Assembly: GCA_025925615.1 (NCBI GenBank)
Contig: JAICLN010000140.1
Coordinates: 1-9,654 of the forward strand
DNA: 9,654 bases
Source of the DNA: Actinomycetospora sp.
GTDB taxonomy: Bacteria > Actinomycetota > Actinomycetes > Mycobacteriales > Pseudonocardiaceae
Direction: 5' to 3'
Position 1 is the stretch's first letter, and the number at the start of each line of letters is the position of its first letter. The translations under genes and the position numbers were made by a program. Below, piece after piece: positions 6,704-9,654 of the stretch. Under the pieces are notes generated by a model. That model was not told the DNA's origin, searched no databases, and saw only the letters and a list, made by a program, of their open reading frames with translations.

Positions 6704-7321
6704 GTGGTCGGTGAGGAGCCGCGCGCGATGCGCCGCCGCCCGACCCAGGACCGGTCCCGGGCCACCGTCGAGCGGATTCTCGACGCAGGCCGGTCCGTGC
6801 TGCTCGAGCGGGGTTTCGAGGGGGCGAGCACCAACCGGATCGCGGCCGCCGCGGGCGTCGGGCCGGGGTCGCTCTACCAGTACTTCCCGGACAAGGAGGC
6901 GATCCTGGACCGGGTCGTCGAGCGGGCCGTCGACGACCTCGAGGCTCGCATCACGCGCGCGTTCCTCGGCAGCCTGCGCGCGGGCGACGACGCCGTCCGC
7001 GGCCATCTCGAGGCCCTCCTCGACGCGCTCGTCGCCGAGGCCGACCTGGTGCGGGTGCTCTCCCAGGACCGGCCCCGCACCGTCGGGCGCCGCCGGGTCG
7101 GGTTCGCCCGCCGGATCGACGCGCTGGTCGCGGGGGCGCTGCTCGCCGAGCACCCCGACGCGGGCGACGTCCCGGTGGACGCGGTGGCGTGGATGCTGGT
7201 GCGCACCGTCGAGCACGTGACGATCTCGTGGGTGCTCGAGGCACCCGACGTCGGGCGCGAGGCGATGCTCGACGAGCTCACCGCGCTCGTCGGGGGGTAC
7301 CTGCGGCGCCGTTGGGGCTGA
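6704..7321 (+). CDS. TetR-family transcriptional regulator
   Basis: A 205-residue TetR/AcrR-type repressor. The N-terminal DNA-binding domain is typical: TQDRSRATVERILDAGRSVL (14-33), then the helix-turn-helix ASTNRIAAAAGVGPGSLYQYF (41-61) with the PDKEAIL turn after it. Residues from about 70 on form the helical ligand-binding and dimer domain, which is too variable to name a ligand. GTG at 6704 is chosen because GGAGG stands six bases upstream; an ATG eight codons later (6728) would also keep the whole domain. The gene is divergent from the DUF2236 oxygenase, a common layout for a local repressor that also controls itself. The likely inducer is a substrate of the oxygenase, by inference. 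Confidence 0.92.
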   Translation: MVGEEPRAMRRRPTQDRSRATVERILDAGRSVLLERGFEGASTNRIAAAAGVGPGSLYQYFPDKEAILDRVVERAVDDLEARITRAFLGSLRAGDDAVRGHLEALLDALVAEADLVRVLSQDRPRTVGRRRVGFARRIDALVAGALLAEHPDAGDVPVDAVAWMLVRTVEHVTISWVLEAPDVGREAMLDELTALVGGYLRRRWG

Positions 7322-7493
7322 CGCCCTCGCACAAGGCTGTCGGCCCATCGGGGGACAGCGGTGTCGTCCCGGGGTGTGGTCCGTCGGGGGACGGGACGGG
7401 GGCCGCGGCGGAGCCACGATTGTCGGCGTCAGCACGGAGAACGCCCCGACCGGACGCTCCCCGCACCACCTCCCCCCACCCCGGGAGCCCGTC
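7322..7493. other. non-coding gap between tetR and the exported protein gene
   Basis: No gene is seen in these 172 bases. The first half is G-rich with two copies of TCGGGGGAC (7349-7357 and 7384-7392) and short imperfect inverted repeats: GGGAC/GTCCC at 7352-7370, and GTCC-GT/ACGGGAC at 7380-7397. These could weakly terminate tetR. The second half should hold the promoter of the exported protein gene, but no clear -35/-10 pair can be picked. GGGAG (7483-7487) is a ribosome site for the ATG at 7494. Confidence 0.4.
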
Positions 7494-8288
7494 ATGCGTC
7501 TGTCCGCCGCCACCGCCGCCGTCATCACCGCCACCGCGATCACCCTCGCCGGGGCCGGCGCCGGGACCGCCCTCGCCTCCCCGCTCACGACGACGTCGTC
7601 GGCGACCGGCTCGGGCTCGGACTCGGGGTCGAGCAGCAGCACCGCGGTCTCCGAGCCCGGCGACCTGATGTTGTCGAGCTCGTCGGTCCGCCCGGGCGCG
7701 ACGGTCTCCTTCTCCGGCTCCTTCGCCGAGCCCGCCGCCCGGACGGCGTCGGGCATCACGGTCACCTCGTTGGCCTTCAGCGGGCCGGCCACCCTCGACC
7801 GCGCCAACCCCGAGGCGTTCTCCGGCTCGGGCACGGTCGCCGGCGGGACCAAGCCCGGCACCTACACCGTCACCGCGTCCTCGTCGGCCGGCACGGTCAG
7901 CGCGAAGCTCACCGTCACGGGCTCGACCCCGGTCCCGCCGCACCACGGCGGACACTCGGCGGCGGGCGGGTCGACCGGCACGGGCAGCGGGTCCGGCACC
8001 GGCAGCGGCACCCTCACCGAAGCCAGCAGCACCGGGGTGGCTGACACCGCCATCGGCGCCCTCGTGCCGGCGGACGGCTCCGGGTCGGTGCTGCCCTGGG
8101 TGCTCGGCGGCGTGGGGGTGCTCGCCCTCGGCGGCGGCGCCTACGCGATCGGCCGGGGTCGCTCCGCCGACCGGAGCCGCGAGGCCGCGATGCGCGACGC
8201 CGCGGCGCGGGACGCCAACTGGCGCGGGGACGGCCGCGGGTACGGGCGCGACGACGAGGGCCGCACCGAGGTCATGTACCGCCGCTGA
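7494..8288 (+). CDS. exported, membrane-anchored Ser/Gly-rich protein
   Basis: A 264-residue protein of unknown function built for the cell surface. Residues 1-28 form a signal peptide ending TALA-SP. A low-complexity Ser/Gly/Thr stretch follows (33-51), then a beta-rich domain (about 54-143) with an immunoglobulin-like pattern, e.g. VRPGATVSFSG near its start and PGTYTVTA and SAKLTVTG near its end. A Gly/Ser/Thr linker (144-175) leads to one membrane helix (about 198-220, VLPWVLGGVGVLALGGGAYA) and a charged cytoplasmic tail of about 44 residues rich in Arg and Asp. There is no LPXTG motif; the helix itself is the anchor. ATG 7494 is chosen for GGGAG upstream and the signal peptide right after it. 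Similar signal-Ig-linker-helix proteins occur widely in actinomycetes. Its 3' end overlaps the convergent kinase gene by 17 bases. Confidence 0.8.
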   Translation: MRLSAATAAVITATAITLAGAGAGTALASPLTTTSSATGSGSDSGSSSSTAVSEPGDLMLSSSSVRPGATVSFSGSFAEPAARTASGITVTSLAFSGPATLDRANPEAFSGSGTVAGGTKPGTYTVTASSSAGTVSAKLTVTGSTPVPPHHGGHSAAGGSTGTGSGSGTGSGTLTEASSTGVADTAIGALVPADGSGSVLPWVLGGVGVLALGGGAYAIGRGRSADRSREAAMRDAAARDANWRGDGRGYGRDDEGRTEVMYRR

Positions 8289-9543
8289 CCGGTGACCCGG
8301 GGCGGGGGACGCGGACGACGATCCGCGTCCCCCGCCCCGTCGTCGTGTCACGAGGGGACGATCCGGTCGCTCTATCCGCACGAGGGGTCCCCTCGCGCGA
8401 GCTGGTGACGACGAGGGTCCCCCCGACGCCCTCGACCCGGGCCCGCGTCGACGCGAGCCCGATGTGCCCGTCGGCGAGCCGGACGCCGAGCACGGCCGGG
8501 TCGAGCCCGCACCCGTCGTCGTCGACCTCCATCCGGCGCTCGGACCCGTCGTCGGCGAGCGCGACCGTGACCCGCGTGGCCCCGGCGTGCTTCGCGACGT
8601 TGGTGAGCAGCTCGCGGGCGACGCCGTAGAGCAGCCGGTCGTGCGGGTCGGGCGGGAGGTCGTCGGGGGCGTCCACGGTGACCGCGCACCCGGCCTGGGC
8701 GCCGACCCGTTCGGTGAGCCGCCGGAGCGCGACCGCGAGCCCGGCCTCGTCGAGCACGTAGGGGTGCAGGGCCCCGACGACCTCCCGCAGCTCGCGGACG
8801 GTCCCGCGCACGGCCGCGTCGAGGGGGCCGAGGTCGAGGTCGGGGTGGTCCTCGGCGAGCTCGTCGAGCTCCTGGCCGGCGACGAGCAGCGTCTGGAGGG
8901 CGCGGTCGTGCAGGTCCTCGGCGAGTCGGCGTCGCTCGGCCTGCTCGGCGTCGAGGGCCTGGGCGGTCAGGGCGTCGGCATCGGCGAGCAGCCCGCGGAT
9001 GCGGTCGGCGCGGCGGGCGAGCACCACCGAGAGCAGGAAGGTCGCGACGGCCACGAGCGCGAGCACCGCCACCTCCGCCAGCAGGCCCGCGACTGACACC
9101 GGCGCCCGGTCGATCGCCGCGCTGAGCAGGAACGACGCCACCGTCAGCAGCCCGACGCCCGCCGAGAGCGCGGGCCGGTACCGGAACGCCGCCAGGACCG
9201 GGACGAGGACGTAGGCCAGCGACGGCAGCGTCCCGCCCCCGCCCGCGAGGACGGCGAGGACGCTGATCGCGACGAGGTCCACGACGGTCGCGACGAGGCC
9301 GGTGTGCGGCCCGGCGGGCCGGCGCGTGACCAGCACGAGCCAGCCGACCCCGAAGACGGCGTACGCGGCGAGGACGCTCCAGAACGCGGGCCCCTCGACG
9401 CGCGTCGGGTCCAGGACCGCGAGGAGCGCGACGACGGCGACCAGGCCGAACCGCAGCCGGCTCGTCGTCCGGGAGGCCTCCGCGGAGTACGCCGCGAGCG
9501 CCCGCCCGGCCGGGGTGCTGATGGCTCTACCTTCCCTTCGCAC
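8272..9543 (-). CDS. NarL-type sensor histidine kinase with C-terminal insertion
   Basis: A 423-residue membrane sensor kinase that would sense a signal, autophosphorylate and pass phosphate to a response regulator. Residues 31-176 hold about six hydrophobic helices with short loops and no large outside domain, suggesting a signal in or near the membrane. A coiled region (177-205) precedes the HisKA_3 dimerisation domain, RRLAEDLHDRALQTLL, with phospho-acceptor H212. The ATPase domain has the N box ELLTNVAKHA (N315), G1 box DDDGCGLDP (341-349) and G2 box GHIGLASTRARVEGVGGTL (359-377). An extra segment of about 20 residues (383-402) splits the final strands, before GRGTRIVVRVPR. GTG 9543 is the first standard start; an ATC at 9522 has a better ribosome site (GGGAAGG). 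No response regulator is in the window, so its partner is upstream or elsewhere. Confidence 0.9.
   Translation of the reverse strand: MRREGRAISTPAGRALAAYSAEASRTTSRLRFGLVAVVALLAVLDPTRVEGPAFWSVLAAYAVFGVGWLVLVTRRPAGPHTGLVATVVDLVAISVLAVLAGGGGTLPSLAYVLVPVLAAFRYRPALSAGVGLLTVASFLLSAAIDRAPVSVAGLLAEVAVLALVAVATFLLSVVLARRADRIRGLLADADALTAQALDAEQAERRRLAEDLHDRALQTLLVAGQELDELAEDHPDLDLGPLDAAVRGTVRELREVVGALHPYVLDEAGLAVALRRLTERVGAQAGCAVTVDAPDDLPPDPHDRLLYGVARELLTNVAKHAGATRVTVALADDGSERRMEVDDDGCGLDPAVLGVRLADGHIGLASTRARVEGVGGTLVVTSSREGTPRADRATGSSPRDTTTGRGTRIVVRVPRPGSPVSGGT
8298..8339 (+). terminator. perfect 18-bp hairpin inside the 3' end of the kinase gene
   Basis: Arms 8298-8315 and 8322-8339 are exact reverse complements around the loop CGACGA; the left arm reads CGGGGCGGGGGACGCGGA. 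It starts 10 bases after the stop of the exported protein gene, so it is well placed as that gene's terminator, though without a T-tract. The same bases code for GRGTRIVVRVPRPG at the end of the kinase, so the hairpin is also a coding sequence on the other strand. Confidence 0.7.
8349..8395. repeat. palindrome-bearing segment inserted in the kinase gene
   Basis: CGAGGGGAC (8351-8359) and GTCCCCTCG (8387-8395) are an exact 9-base inverted repeat 27 bases apart. CACGAGGGG also occurs as a direct repeat at 8349-8357 and 8379-8387. GAGGGGTCCCCTC (8382-8394) is a local palindrome. The segment lies within the roughly 20 codons (8338-8397) that are extra relative to ordinary kinase ATPase domains, and it keeps the frame open. 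It resembles an in-frame palindromic element. Confidence 0.5.
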
Positions 9544-9654
9544 GGTGGATCCCGGCAGGGAGCGCTTGCGGTGCTTGTCCTTTGAGGACTGACGTGAGAC
9601 GGCGCCCCTGCCGGGCCCCGGCGAAGGCCTGACGCCCAGGAGGGTGTGGTCCCG
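9544..9654. promoter_or_regulatory. structured region upstream of the kinase gene
   Basis: A 10-base inverted repeat, CCCGGCAGGG (9551-9560) and CCCTGCCGGG (9606-9615), encloses 45 bases. Inside is a smaller hairpin GTCCT-TTG-AGGAC (9577-9589). Together they could fold as an RNA leader on either strand. I recognise no riboswitch class. No convincing -35/-10 pair is seen for the kinase. Promoter or leader function is inferred from position only. Confidence 0.35.

Noticed and set aside
5588..7861. 757-codon minus-strand open frame across the oxygenase, tetR and exported protein genes
   Set aside because: It crosses three well-supported genes in other frames, and its translation is Arg/Pro/Ala-rich without domains. 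It is a GC-rich shadow frame.
9638..9654. AGGAGG near the right edge, possibly the ribosome site of a plus-strand gene starting beyond 9654
   Set aside because: No start codon at suitable distance falls inside the window (the GTGs at 9646 and 9648 are too close), so no gene can be supported.
1..9654. Search for CRISPR arrays, tRNAs, transposases, phage or defence genes
   Set aside because: No regularly spaced repeats, no tRNA cloverleaf or CCA end, and no proteins of those families were seen on either strand.

Overview
The window is very G+C-rich DNA with strong G/C bias at third codon positions, GTG starts, several apparently leaderless promoters and actinobacterial protein families. It most likely comes from an actinomycete chromosome. 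A Pseudonocardiaceae-like source is plausible, but that is inference. No rRNA, tRNA, CRISPR array, phage gene or insertion sequence is visible.

Layout. Positions 1-32 hold the possible start of a minus-strand gene that leaves the window. Positions 140-1019 (minus) are the remains of an FAD-dependent aromatic-ring monooxygenase, broken by a stop codon, frameshifts and internal deletions. Its start codon directly follows the stop of an intact GlcD-type FAD-linked oxidase (1020-2405, minus), so the pair was probably once an operon. A possible 49-residue ORF (2557-2706) precedes a zinc-dependent sorbitol/xylitol-type dehydrogenase (2735-3772, plus). That gene converges on a GlcG/HbpS-like protein (3848-4282, minus). 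A dienoyl-CoA isomerase-type crotonase (4443-5294, plus) converges on an MpaB/latex-clearing-type (DUF2236) haem oxygenase (5395-6633, minus). The oxygenase is divergent from a TetR regulator (6704-7321, plus), with a short shared promoter/operator region between them. An exported, membrane-anchored Ser/Gly-rich protein (7494-8288, plus) then runs into the 3' end of a NarL-type sensor histidine kinase (8272-9543, minus); the two genes overlap tail to tail.

Function. This is mostly metabolic and regulatory DNA: 2-hydroxyacid or polyol oxidation, acyl-CoA processing, and a locally regulated oxygenase. The clearest regulatory unit is tetR with the DUF2236 oxygenase. GlcD and GlcG type proteins lie near each other, as in glycolate (glc) loci, but are separated by other genes and are not in one operon.

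Most unusual is the palindrome content. Each of the three convergent gene junctions has a different long inverted repeat. The third lies inside the histidine kinase coding sequence, next to a roughly 60-nt in-frame palindrome-bearing insertion in the kinase ATPase domain. I see no convincing new defence or mobile system. The palindromes, the in-coding insertion and the structured leader upstream of the kinase are the items most worth checking.
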